Origin: an uncultured Zoogloea sp.
GTDB lineage: Bacteria > Pseudomonadota > Gammaproteobacteria > Burkholderiales > Rhodocyclaceae
Assembly: GCA_937967645.1 (NCBI GenBank)
Contig: CALBTT010000172.1
Location: 1 to 39,073 of the forward strand
Length of the DNA: 39,073 bases
Direction: 5' to 3'
The translations under genes and the position numbers were made by a program. Numbering within the stretch: position 1 is the first letter of the stretch; the number at the start of each line of letters is the position of its first letter. Under the pieces are notes generated by a model that was given only the letters and a program-made list of their open reading frames with translations, was not told where the DNA came from and made no database searches. Of this stretch, positions 25,688 through 33,296 are shown piece by piece.

Positions 25688-25910
25688 AGCTGCGCCCGCG
25701 CGGATTGGCGCTTGCCTGCAGCTGGCGGGCCCGCAGCCGGTTCAGCTCGGTCTGCTGCCCACCAAAGGCATCCCTCTCGGCGGCGCTGTTGGCGGCCCCG
25801 GCAATGGAGCGGAGGCAGCGCCAGCGCTCCCCTCTGGGCGTGTCCACCCTGCGCATCTGCGCGGCAGGGTGATAGGTCATGCAGTGATAGCAATAGATGC
25901 GGTCTTCCAT
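25677..25910 (-). CDS. small conserved-looking protein with CxxC motif
   Basis: 77 residues starting MEDRIYCYHCMTYHPAAQMR, with CYHC near the N-terminus and one further Cys in RWRCLRSI, then a charged Gln/Arg-rich helix ending in Tyr. The ribosome-binding site is GAGGG before TTC-ATG. The Cys pattern suggests a partial zinc-ribbon, with one ligand missing or supplied by His. I have a sense that similar proteins are common in beta- and gammaproteobacteria but know no function. Its 3' end overlaps the convergent GGDEF-EAL gene by 11 bases. Confidence 0.75.
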   Translation of the reverse strand: MEDRIYCYHCMTYHPAAQMRRVDTPRGERWRCLRSIAGAANSAAERDAFGGQQTELNRLRARQLQASANPRGRSFSY

Positions 25911-25989
25911 GAAGCCCTCGTCCAGTAACCCTGGGGAGGAGCTTGCGCCGCATCGATTGCAGGGCGATGACGGCGGGGTGCCAGGCTTG

Positions 25990-26256
25990 TTATCGGCGGG
26001 CCGCTAGGTAGTGCACCCCTGCCGGTCCGTAGTCTTCGCTGTGGGGCGCCTCCGCCGCGAGGTGGAAGATGTCGCCTGGTCCGTAGCGGCGCGTTTCACC
26101 CTTCGTCTCGATACGGATCTCCCCGGCCAGGATCAGCGCCCTGGCCTCGAACGGATGGGTATGGGTGTCCAGGTGGCCGTTTGGCTCCCTGGTCACTTCC
26201 GCAAAAGTGCTGAAGCCGGCTGCGCGCTGTTCAGCCTCGAAGTCGTCCCGGGTCAT
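25990..26256 (-). CDS. small cupin-domain protein
   Basis: 88 residues, a single compact cupin. Motif 1 is HLDTHTHPFEARALILAGE, with the metal-ligand pattern H-x-H-x(4)-E; motif 2 is GPGDIFHLAAEAPHSE. It starts MTRDDFEAEQRAAGF after a GGAGA ribosome-binding site; 13 further upstream in-frame codons are not needed. It lies 40 bases downstream of the AraC-type regulator on the same strand, so the two may be cotranscribed. Small cupins of this type bind metal and a small ligand; no substrate can be named. Confidence 0.88.
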   Translation of the reverse strand: MTRDDFEAEQRAAGFSTFAEVTREPNGHLDTHTHPFEARALILAGEIRIETKGETRRYGPGDIFHLAAEAPHSEDYGPAGVHYLAARR

Positions 26257-26296
26257 GCGATGTCTCCGTGCAGGGAATGCGGTGGGGGGCTCCACG

Positions 26297-27349
26297 CTAG
26301 GTGGTGGATGCGGATGCAGCCAGATTGCGTTCGCGCCAGGCCTGGGGAGACAGCCCGGTCCAGGTGCGGAAGGCGCGGGTGAAGCTCTTCTCGTTGCCGA
26401 AGCCGACCAGCGCCGAGATCTGTTTGACCGGCTTGCGACTGCGGTCGAGGAGCTCCATGGCGTGGTCGCGGCGGGTCTCGTCCTTGAGCTGCTGCAGGGA
26501 CGAGTCTTCCTCCCTCAGCTGCCGGTGGAGGGTGCGCACCGAAATGTGCAGGTGCGCGGCGACCCGCTCGGCGGTCGCGCCAAGATTGGCCGGATTGTGC
26601 AGGAACTGCCGGACCCCCTCCACCAACAGGCGGTCGCGCCGGTATTGCAGTACGGTGAGGGGGAGGGCCCGTTGCAGCATGCTGCGCAGGGTGGCCTCGT
26701 CGCGGCGGATCGGCAAGGAGAGATACCGGGCATCGAAGCACACCTCGGCGCGCGGCGCATCGAAGACCACGGGGCCGGGGAACATCAGCGGGTAGGCATC
26801 CGCGTGCGGTGGCGCCGGAAAGGGAAAGCGGCTTTCCAGCAGCGGAATGCGTGAGTCGATGGCCCAGCAGGCATAGCCGAGGACGTAGCGCAGCAGGGTG
26901 ACCAGGCAGAATTCGCGCAGCTCCCCCAGCTCCCTGCAGGGCACGAGGCTGAGCCGGGCTGTGCTGCCGTCGCGCTCCACGGCCAGGCGGATGTCTTCGG
27001 TGAGCAGGCGGTGGTGGCGGCACCAGCGCTTAAGGGCGACGCCCAGGTCCGGCGAGGTGATCGAGGCCCGGCACAGCATGCCGTAGCTGCCCCACGGCAG
27101 GCGTCGGGAGAACCAGCCCAGGGCCTCGTCGTCCAGCTCCTGCATGGCCGCGCCGGACATGACCTCCATCTGCAGGGCTGTCACACGGGCGCTGTCCTGG
27201 TCGAGCAGGGCCGGGTCGATGCCGGCCTGGGCCAGGGCCCGCGACGGGTCGGCCGCGTAGCGGTGGTAGGCCTGAACGATGGCCCGGATGAAGGCGATGG
27301 GCGTGGCTGCGCGGCCCATCGGGCGGGATGGCTGTAGCGCGTTTGTCAT
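26297..27349 (-). CDS. AraC-family transcriptional regulator
   Basis: 350 residues. The N-terminal part (about 10-200) matches the Arabinose_bd-like sensing domain of OruR/ArgR-type AraC proteins (PIAFIRAIVQAYHRYAADPS; ALGWFSRRLPWGSYGMLCRA). The C-terminal part has two helix-turn-helix motifs: TAERVAAHLHISVRTLHRQL, and VKQISALVGFGNEKSFTRAF followed by the typical TGLSPQAWR. The start MTNALQPSRP has GGGG seven bases upstream; the frame is open 39 codons further, into the liuA promoter region. It is divergent from liuA with about 140 bases between starts, so it probably regulates the liu operon, replacing the MerR-type LiuR found elsewhere. Confidence 0.92.
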   Translation of the reverse strand: MTNALQPSRPMGRAATPIAFIRAIVQAYHRYAADPSRALAQAGIDPALLDQDSARVTALQMEVMSGAAMQELDDEALGWFSRRLPWGSYGMLCRASITSPDLGVALKRWCRHHRLLTEDIRLAVERDGSTARLSLVPCRELGELREFCLVTLLRYVLGYACWAIDSRIPLLESRFPFPAPPHADAYPLMFPGPVVFDAPRAEVCFDARYLSLPIRRDEATLRSMLQRALPLTVLQYRRDRLLVEGVRQFLHNPANLGATAERVAAHLHISVRTLHRQLREEDSSLQQLKDETRRDHAMELLDRSRKPVKQISALVGFGNEKSFTRAFRTWTGLSPQAWRERNLAASASTT

Positions 27350-27490
27350 GGTTCCCCAATCTAGAGATTGCTGGCACGATTTGCAACCACGATGGCGCCC
27401 GTCGCCCCCTTCGTGCCAGTACTCTGCACCGTGCTCTGCGGCCGGCCCGATCCGGTTCCGCCCCACTCAATTTCCGGAGGAGACAGAACA
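27350..27490. promoter_or_regulatory. divergent control region between the AraC regulator and liuA
   Basis: 141 bases between the two start codons must hold both promoters. I found no convincing -35/-10 pair. A short palindrome (CTAGAG/TCTAGA region, about 27359-27366) lies near the regulator start. The liuA ribosome-binding site GGAGGAGACA is at its right end. Confidence 0.5.
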
Positions 27491-28663
27491 ATGAACATTC
27501 CCAGCCTCAACTTCCACCTCGGCGAAACCATCGAGGCCCTGCGTGACACCGTGCAGGCCTTCGCGGCCAAGGAGATCGCCCCGCGGGCGGCCGACGTGGA
27601 TCGGGACAACCTGTTCCCGGCCGACCTCTGGAAGAAGCTCGGCGACCTGGGACTTCACGGCATGACCGCGCCGGAGGAGTACGGCGGCACCAACATGGGC
27701 TACCTGGCCCACATCATCGCGCTGGAGGAGGTCTCCCGCGCCTCCGCCTCGGTGGGCCTGTCCTACGGCGCCCATTCCAACCTGTGCATCAACCAGATCC
27801 GCCGCAACGGCAATGAGGCACAGAAGCAGAAATACCTGCCCAAGCTGATCTCCGGCGACCACGTGGGCGCCCTCGCCATGTCCGAGCCCAATGCCGGCTC
27901 CGATGTGGTCTCCATGAAGCTGCGCGCGGACAAGAAGGGCGACCGCTACGTCCTCAATGGTTCCAAGATGTGGATCACCAACGGCGGGGATGCCGACACC
28001 CTGGTGGTGTACGCCAAGACCGACATCGAGGCCGGCGCCCGCGGGATGACCGCCTTCATCATCGAGAAGGGCATGAAGGGCTTCAGCCATGGCACCCACC
28101 TGGACAAGCTGGGCATGCGCGGCTCCAACACCTATCCGCTGTTCTTCGACGACGTGGAAGTCCCCGAGGAGAACGTGCTGGGCGGCGTGGGCAACGGCAC
28201 CAAGGTGCTGATGTCCGGCCTCGATTACGAGCGCGCCGTGCTGTGCGGCGGTCCGCTGGGCATCATGGCAGCCTGCATGGACGTGGTGGTGCCCTACCTG
28301 CACGACCGCAAGCAGTTCGGCCAGAGCATCGGCGAGTTCCAGCTGATGCAGGGCAAGGTGGCCGACATGTATTCCACCTGGATGGCCACCCGCGCCTACG
28401 TGTATGCCCTCGGCCAGGCCTGTGACAAGACCGACCACGCCCGTACCCTGCGCAAGGACGCGGCCGGCGCCATCCTGTACTCCGCCGAGAAGGCCACCTG
28501 GATGGCCGGCGAGGCGATCCAGACCCTCGGCGGCGTGGGCTATACCAACGAATATTCGACCGGCCGCCTGTGGCGCGATGCCAAGCTCTACGAGATCGGC
28601 GCCGGCACCAGCGAGATCCGCCGCATGCTGATCGGCCGCGAATTGTTCGCCGAAACCTGCTGA
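27491..28663 (+). CDS. liuA: isovaleryl-CoA dehydrogenase
   Basis: 390 residues, the normal length. This FAD enzyme oxidises isovaleryl-CoA to 3-methylcrotonyl-CoA in leucine breakdown. It starts MNIPSLNFHLGETIEALRDT. It has the acyl-CoA dehydrogenase signatures AMSEPNAGSDVVSM (about 130-145) and QTLGGVGYTNEYSTGRLWRD (about 340-360). The base Glu247 in YERAVLCGGP is in the position specific to isovaleryl-CoA dehydrogenase rather than the usual C-terminal site. The ATG has GGAGGAGACAGAACA before it. First gene of the liu operon; liuB starts 23 bases downstream. Confidence 0.96.
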   Translation: MNIPSLNFHLGETIEALRDTVQAFAAKEIAPRAADVDRDNLFPADLWKKLGDLGLHGMTAPEEYGGTNMGYLAHIIALEEVSRASASVGLSYGAHSNLCINQIRRNGNEAQKQKYLPKLISGDHVGALAMSEPNAGSDVVSMKLRADKKGDRYVLNGSKMWITNGGDADTLVVYAKTDIEAGARGMTAFIIEKGMKGFSHGTHLDKLGMRGSNTYPLFFDDVEVPEENVLGGVGNGTKVLMSGLDYERAVLCGGPLGIMAACMDVVVPYLHDRKQFGQSIGEFQLMQGKVADMYSTWMATRAYVYALGQACDKTDHARTLRKDAAGAILYSAEKATWMAGEAIQTLGGVGYTNEYSTGRLWRDAKLYEIGAGTSEIRRMLIGRELFAETC

Positions 28664-28686
28664 ACCGGCGCGCCGAGGAGCTTCCC

Positions 28687-30294
28687 ATGAGCGTCATCAA
28701 ATCCAGCATCAACCCGCGTTCCGCCGAATTTCAGAGCAATGCCGAGGCGATGAACCGGATCGTCGGCGACCTGCGCGAGAAGGCCGCCCAGGTCTCCCTC
28801 GGCGGCGGCGAGGCGGCCCGCGCCAAGCACACCGGACGGGGCAAACTGCTGCCCCGCGACCGGGTGGATCACCTGCTCGACCCGGGCACCGGCTTCCTGG
28901 AGGTCGGCCAGCTGGCCGCCTACGGCATGTACGACAACGAGGCTCCGTCGGCCGGCGTGATCACCGGCATCGGCCGGGTCAGCGGCGTCGAGTGCATGAT
29001 CGTCGCCAACGATGCCACCGTGAAGGGCGGCACCTACTACCCGATGACGGTCAAGAAGCACCTCCGTGCCCAGGAGATCGCCCAGCAGAACAAGCTGCCC
29101 TGCATCTACCTGGTGGATTCGGGCGGCGCCTTCCTGCCCAAGCAGGACGAGGTCTTCCCCGACCGTGACCACTTCGGCCGGATCTTCTTCAATCAGGCCA
29201 ACATGTCGGCCGAGGGGATCCCCCAGATCGCCGTAGTGATGGGCTCATGCACCGCCGGTGGCGCCTACGTGCCGGCGATGAGCGACGAGACCATCATCGT
29301 CAAGAACCAGGGCACCATCTTCCTCGGCGGCCCCCCGCTGGTGAAGGCGGCTACCGGCGAGGAGGTCAGCGCCGAGGACCTGGGCGGTGGCGATGTGCAC
29401 ACCCGTGTCTCCGGGGTGGCCGACCACTTGGCCGAGAACGACACCCACGCCCTGCATATCGCCCGGCGCATCGTCGGCACCCTCAACCGCAACAAGCCGG
29501 TGGGCCTCAAGCTGCTGGATGCGGAGGAGCCGCTCTACGACCCGGCCGAGCTGTACGGGGTGATCCCCACCGACACCCGCAAGCCCTACGACGTGCGCGA
29601 AGTGATCGCCCGCATCGTCGATGGCTCCCGTTTCGACGAGTTCAAGGCCCGCTACGGCACCACCCTGGTCACCGGCTTTGCCCACCTGTACGGCATGCCC
29701 ATCGGCATTGTCGCCAACAACGGCATCCTGTTCGGCGAGTCGGCCCAGAAGGGCGCCCACTTCATCGAGTTGTGTGCCCAGCGCGGCGTGCCGCTGGTCT
29801 TCCTGCAGAACATCACCGGCTTCATGGTCGGCCGCAAGTACGAGAACGGCGGCATCGCCAAGGACGGGGCCAAGATGGTCACCGCCGTGGCCACCGCCCA
29901 GGTGCCCAAGCTCACCGTGCTGATCGGCGGCAGCTTCGGCGCCGGCAACTACGGCATGTGCGGCCGCGCCTACAGCCCGCGCTTCCTGTGGATGTGGCCC
30001 AACAGCCGCATCTCCGTGATGGGCGGTGAGCAGGCCGCCAGCGTGCTCGCCACGGTGCGCCGCGATGGCATCGAGGCCAAGGGGGGCAGCTGGAGCAAGG
30101 ACGACGAGGAGGCTTTCAAGTCGCCGATCCGTCAGCAGTACGAAGATCAGGGGCATCCGTACTACGCCACCGCTCGCCTGTGGGACGACGGCGTGGTCGA
30201 TCCGGCGCAGACCCGCCGGGTGCTTGGCCTGTCCCTGTCGGCCAGCCTCAACGCACCGATCCAGCCGACCCGCTTCGGCCTGTTCCGGATGTAA
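28687..30294 (+). CDS. liuB: methylcrotonyl-CoA carboxylase, carboxyltransferase (beta) subunit
   Basis: 535 residues, as in other MCC beta subunits. It transfers CO2 from carboxybiotin to 3-methylcrotonyl-CoA. It starts MSVIKSSINPRSAEFQSNAE and contains LVDSGGAFLPKQDEVFPDRD, MGSCTAGGAYVPAMSDE, GGPPLVKAATGEEVSAEDLG and QNITGFMVGRKYE; these define the N- and C-half carboxyltransferase folds. The ATG follows GAGGAGCTTCCC. It ends 9 bases before liuC, and its partner is LiuD further down the operon. Confidence 0.96.
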   Translation: MSVIKSSINPRSAEFQSNAEAMNRIVGDLREKAAQVSLGGGEAARAKHTGRGKLLPRDRVDHLLDPGTGFLEVGQLAAYGMYDNEAPSAGVITGIGRVSGVECMIVANDATVKGGTYYPMTVKKHLRAQEIAQQNKLPCIYLVDSGGAFLPKQDEVFPDRDHFGRIFFNQANMSAEGIPQIAVVMGSCTAGGAYVPAMSDETIIVKNQGTIFLGGPPLVKAATGEEVSAEDLGGGDVHTRVSGVADHLAENDTHALHIARRIVGTLNRNKPVGLKLLDAEEPLYDPAELYGVIPTDTRKPYDVREVIARIVDGSRFDEFKARYGTTLVTGFAHLYGMPIGIVANNGILFGESAQKGAHFIELCAQRGVPLVFLQNITGFMVGRKYENGGIAKDGAKMVTAVATAQVPKLTVLIGGSFGAGNYGMCGRAYSPRFLWMWPNSRISVMGGEQAASVLATVRRDGIEAKGGSWSKDDEEAFKSPIRQQYEDQGHPYYATARLWDDGVVDPAQTRRVLGLSLSASLNAPIQPTRFGLFRM

Positions 30295-30303
30295 GGGGGC
30301 GCC

Positions 30304-31089
30304 ATGTACGAGACTCTCGAAATCACCCGTGAAGGCGGTGTCGCCACCCTGTGGATGAACCGCCCGGACGTGCATAACGCCTTCAACGAGCAGCTCATCG
30401 CCGAACTGACCGTGGCCTGCCGCGCGCTGGACGCCGATGACAGCGTGCGCGTGATGGTGCTGGCTGGCCGTGGCAAGAGCTTCTCCGCCGGGGCCGACCT
30501 CAACTGGATGCGCCGCGCCGCCGATGCCTCGGTGGAGGAAAACCTCCACGATGCGCGCAAGCTCGCCGGCATGCTGCGCACCCTCGCCGAGATGCAGAAA
30601 CCCACCATCGCCCGTGTCCATGGTGCAGCCCTGGGCGGCGGCATGGGCCTGGCCTCCGCCTGCGACATCTGCATCGCCGGCGAAGGGGCGGTCTTCGCTA
30701 CCTCCGAGGTAAAGTTCGGGATCATCCCCTCGGCAATCAGCCCCTATGTGATCCGCGCCATCGGCTCGCGCCAGGCTCACCGCTATTTCCAGACTGCCGA
30801 GCGGATATCCGCCTCGCGGGCGGCCGACCTCGGGCTGGCCCATGAGGCGGTGCCCGCCGATCAGCTGGATGCGACGGTTCAGGGCGTGGTGACCGCCCTG
30901 CTGCAGGGCGGCCCCCTGTCGCAGGCCGCAGCCAAGGATCTGATCCGCGCGGTGGCCGACCGTCCGGTGAGCGACGAGATCGTTGAGGACACCGCCCGCC
31001 GCATCGCCACCCTGCGCGCCACGCCCGAAGCGAAGGAGGGCCTCGCCGCCTTCCTCGACAAGCGTCCGGCGGCCTGGGTGCCGGCCTAG
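30304..31089 (+). CDS. liuC: methylglutaconyl-CoA hydratase (enoyl-CoA hydratase family)
   Basis: 261 residues of the crotonase family, hydrating 3-methylglutaconyl-CoA to HMG-CoA. It has GKSFSAGADLNWMRRAA (oxyanion loop, about 57-73) and ARVHGAALGGGMGLASACDI (about 102-121). Glu is present in the SEVKFGIIPSAISPYV catalytic region. The specific substrate is assigned from position between the MCC subunits, since crotonase sequences alone are ambiguous. It is followed by a REP-like inverted pair before liuD. Confidence 0.92.
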   Translation: MYETLEITREGGVATLWMNRPDVHNAFNEQLIAELTVACRALDADDSVRVMVLAGRGKSFSAGADLNWMRRAADASVEENLHDARKLAGMLRTLAEMQKPTIARVHGAALGGGMGLASACDICIAGEGAVFATSEVKFGIIPSAISPYVIRAIGSRQAHRYFQTAERISASRAADLGLAHEAVPADQLDATVQGVVTALLQGGPLSQAAAKDLIRAVADRPVSDEIVEDTARRIATLRATPEAKEGLAAFLDKRPAAWVPA

Positions 31090-31092
31090 ATC

Positions 31093-31157
31093 TGTAGGGG
31101 CGGCTTCCGCCGCCCAACCTGAATCGACGTCCGCGGGCGACTGAAGTCGCCCCTACA
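31093..31157. repeat. REP-like inverted pair (BIME-type) between liuC and liuD
   Basis: Two palindromic units face each other: TGTAGGGGC plus a GGCGG/CCGCC hairpin (31093-31114), and a GGGCGAC/GTCGCCC hairpin plus GCCCCTACA (31135-31157). The outer TGTAGGGGC/GCCCCTACA ends are exact inverted copies. The pair fills almost all of the 86-base liuC-liuD gap. Such units are usually dispersed through a genome by RAYT transposases; no other copy is in this window. Confidence 0.75.
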
Positions 31158-31175
31158 AGAAAGCGGGAGACAAGC

Positions 31176-33179
31176 ATGTTCAATAAGATACTGATCGCGA
31201 ACCGGGGGGAGATCGCCTGCCGGGTGATCAAGACAGCCCGCCGCCTGGGCATCAAGACGGTGGCGGTGTATTCCGAGGCCGATGCCGGCGCCCGTCATGT
31301 GCGGCTGGCCGACGAGGCCGTCTTCATTGGCCCGGCGGCTGCCCGGGAGAGTTATCTCGTCATCGACAAGATCATCGCCGCCGCCAAGCAGACCGGCGCC
31401 CAGGCCATCCATCCGGGCTACGGCTTCCTGTCCGAGAACGAAGACTTCTGTGAGGCCTGCGAGCAGGCCGGCATCGTCTTCATCGGCCCGCCGGTGTCCG
31501 CCATCCGTGCCATGGGCTCCAAGTCCGAAGCCAAGAAGCTGATGGAGAAGGCCCGTGTGCCGCTGACGCCGGGCTATCACGGCGACAATCAGGAGCCCGG
31601 CTTCCTCAATGTGCAGGCCGACGCCATCGGCTACCCCGTGCTGATCAAGGCGGCGGCGGGCGGCGGCGGCAAGGGCATGCGCCTGGTGGAGAAGAGCGGC
31701 GACTTCCTCGAGGCCCTGGCCTCCTGCAAGCGCGAGGCCGCCTCCAGCTTTGGCAGCGATCACGTGCTGGTCGAGAAGTACCTGACCCGCCCGCGCCACA
31801 TCGAGATCCAGGTGTTCGGCGACACCCACGGCAACTATGTGTATCTCTTCGAGCGCGACTGCTCCGTGCAGCGCCGCCACCAGAAGGTGCTGGAAGAGGC
31901 GCCGGCGCCGGGCATGACCCTGGAGCGCCGCGCCGCGATGGGCCAGGCCGCGGTGGATGCGGCCCGCGCGGTGGGCTACGTGGGCGCTGGTACGGTGGAG
32001 TTCATCGCCAACCAGGACGGCACCTTCTACTTCATGGAGATGAACACCCGCCTGCAGGTGGAGCACCCGGTGACCGAGATGATCACCGGCCTCGACCTGG
32101 TCGAGTGGCAGCTCCGCGTGGCCTCCGGCGAGCCCCTGCCGCTGGCCCAGGAGCAGCTGGCGATCAACGGCCATGCCCTGGAGGCGCGCATCTACGCCGA
32201 GGATCCGTCCAAGGGCTTCCTGCCCTCCACCGGGCGCCTGGTGCACCTGGCGCCGCCGGAAGAAGGCATGCACGTGCGCGTCGATACCGGCGTGGAGGAG
32301 GGCGACGAGATCTCGCCCTTCTATGACCCGATGATCGCCAAGCTGATCGTCTGGGATGTGAACCGTGACCGGGCACTGGCGCGCATGCTGCAGGCGCTGG
32401 CCGAGTACCGGGTGGTCGGTGTGGCCAACAACATCGAGTTCCTGTCCCGTCTCACCGCCTGCCCGGCCTTTGCCAATGCCGACCTGGATACCGGCCTGAT
32501 CGAGCGGGAGAAGGACTATCTCTTCCCCGAGGATGCCGGCGCCAGCCGTGAAGCCTGGCTGGCCGTGGCCCTGGCCGAATTGCTGCGTGAGAAGGCGCGG
32601 GCCGGGCAGGTTGCCGAGCAGCATCCGGAGCCGGCCTCCCCGTGGCATCTGCGGGATGGTTGGCGCCTCAATGCGGCGGCCCGGCGGACCCTGATCTTCC
32701 GCCTTGGCGAGGTGCAGAAGTCGCTGGTCATCGACAACCGGGGGAGCTGCTTCGCCATCACCCTCGATGACGTGACCAGCGTCGCCAGTGGCCAGCTCAA
32801 CCCGCGTGGCCTGCTGCGCGCCGAGTTGGATGGGGTGCGCACCACCGCCACCGTGGTGGTGGCCGGCGAGCGCCGCCATGTGTTCGGCCATGGCCGGGCC
32901 TGGCAGTTTGCCGCCGTCGATCCGCTGCACCACAGCGGCGAGGGTGGCGGCGCCGAGGGCGGCCTGCTGGCGCCCATGCCGGGCAAGGTGATCGCGCTGA
33001 TCGCCGCCGAGGGCGCCGTGGTGGAAAAGGGCGCCCCGCTGCTGATCCTGGAAGCCATGAAGATGGAGCACACCATCACCGCACCGGCCGCCGGTACGGT
33101 GAAGGGTTTCCGCTTCGGGGTGGGTGATCAGGTGGGCGACGGCGCCGAGCTGGTGGATTTCGAGCCGACGCCGGCCTGA
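31176..33179 (+). CDS. liuD: methylcrotonyl-CoA carboxylase, biotin (alpha) subunit
   Basis: 667 residues, full length. The biotin carboxylase domain (about 1-450) starts MFNKILIANRGEIACRVIKT, with the ATP-grasp loop KAAAGGGGKGMRLVE, the DCSVQRRHQKVLEEAP segment and MNTRLQVEHPVTEM. A linker domain follows, then the C-terminal biotinyl domain with EAMKMEHT and biotin-carrier Lys629. It makes carboxybiotin from bicarbonate and ATP for LiuB. The ribosome-binding site GCGGGAG lies just after the REP-like pair. Confidence 0.96.
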   Translation: MFNKILIANRGEIACRVIKTARRLGIKTVAVYSEADAGARHVRLADEAVFIGPAAARESYLVIDKIIAAAKQTGAQAIHPGYGFLSENEDFCEACEQAGIVFIGPPVSAIRAMGSKSEAKKLMEKARVPLTPGYHGDNQEPGFLNVQADAIGYPVLIKAAAGGGGKGMRLVEKSGDFLEALASCKREAASSFGSDHVLVEKYLTRPRHIEIQVFGDTHGNYVYLFERDCSVQRRHQKVLEEAPAPGMTLERRAAMGQAAVDAARAVGYVGAGTVEFIANQDGTFYFMEMNTRLQVEHPVTEMITGLDLVEWQLRVASGEPLPLAQEQLAINGHALEARIYAEDPSKGFLPSTGRLVHLAPPEEGMHVRVDTGVEEGDEISPFYDPMIAKLIVWDVNRDRALARMLQALAEYRVVGVANNIEFLSRLTACPAFANADLDTGLIEREKDYLFPEDAGASREAWLAVALAELLREKARAGQVAEQHPEPASPWHLRDGWRLNAAARRTLIFRLGEVQKSLVIDNRGSCFAITLDDVTSVASGQLNPRGLLRAELDGVRTTATVVVAGERRHVFGHGRAWQFAAVDPLHHSGEGGGAEGGLLAPMPGKVIALIAAEGAVVEKGAPLLILEAMKMEHTITAPAAGTVKGFRFGVGDQVGDGAELVDFEPTPA

Positions 33180-33296
33180 CGGCCGAGGGGCGGCATTCAC
33201 AGGGAAAGACGACATCCGCAAGGAAACACGGCCAGGCAGCCCGCGCAGACGGGCGCCGGCCACTTTTCATCTCGAGAGCGAGTGAGAGGAGACAGC

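Noticed and set aside
27371..27384. TGGCACG-TTTGC resembling a sigma54 promoter before liuA
   Set aside because: Only 8 bases separate GG and GC, where sigma54 needs 10; moreover no sigma54 activator is adjacent.
31086..33263. 725-residue minus-strand open frame over liuD
   Set aside because: Antisense shadow of a complete biotin carboxylase gene.
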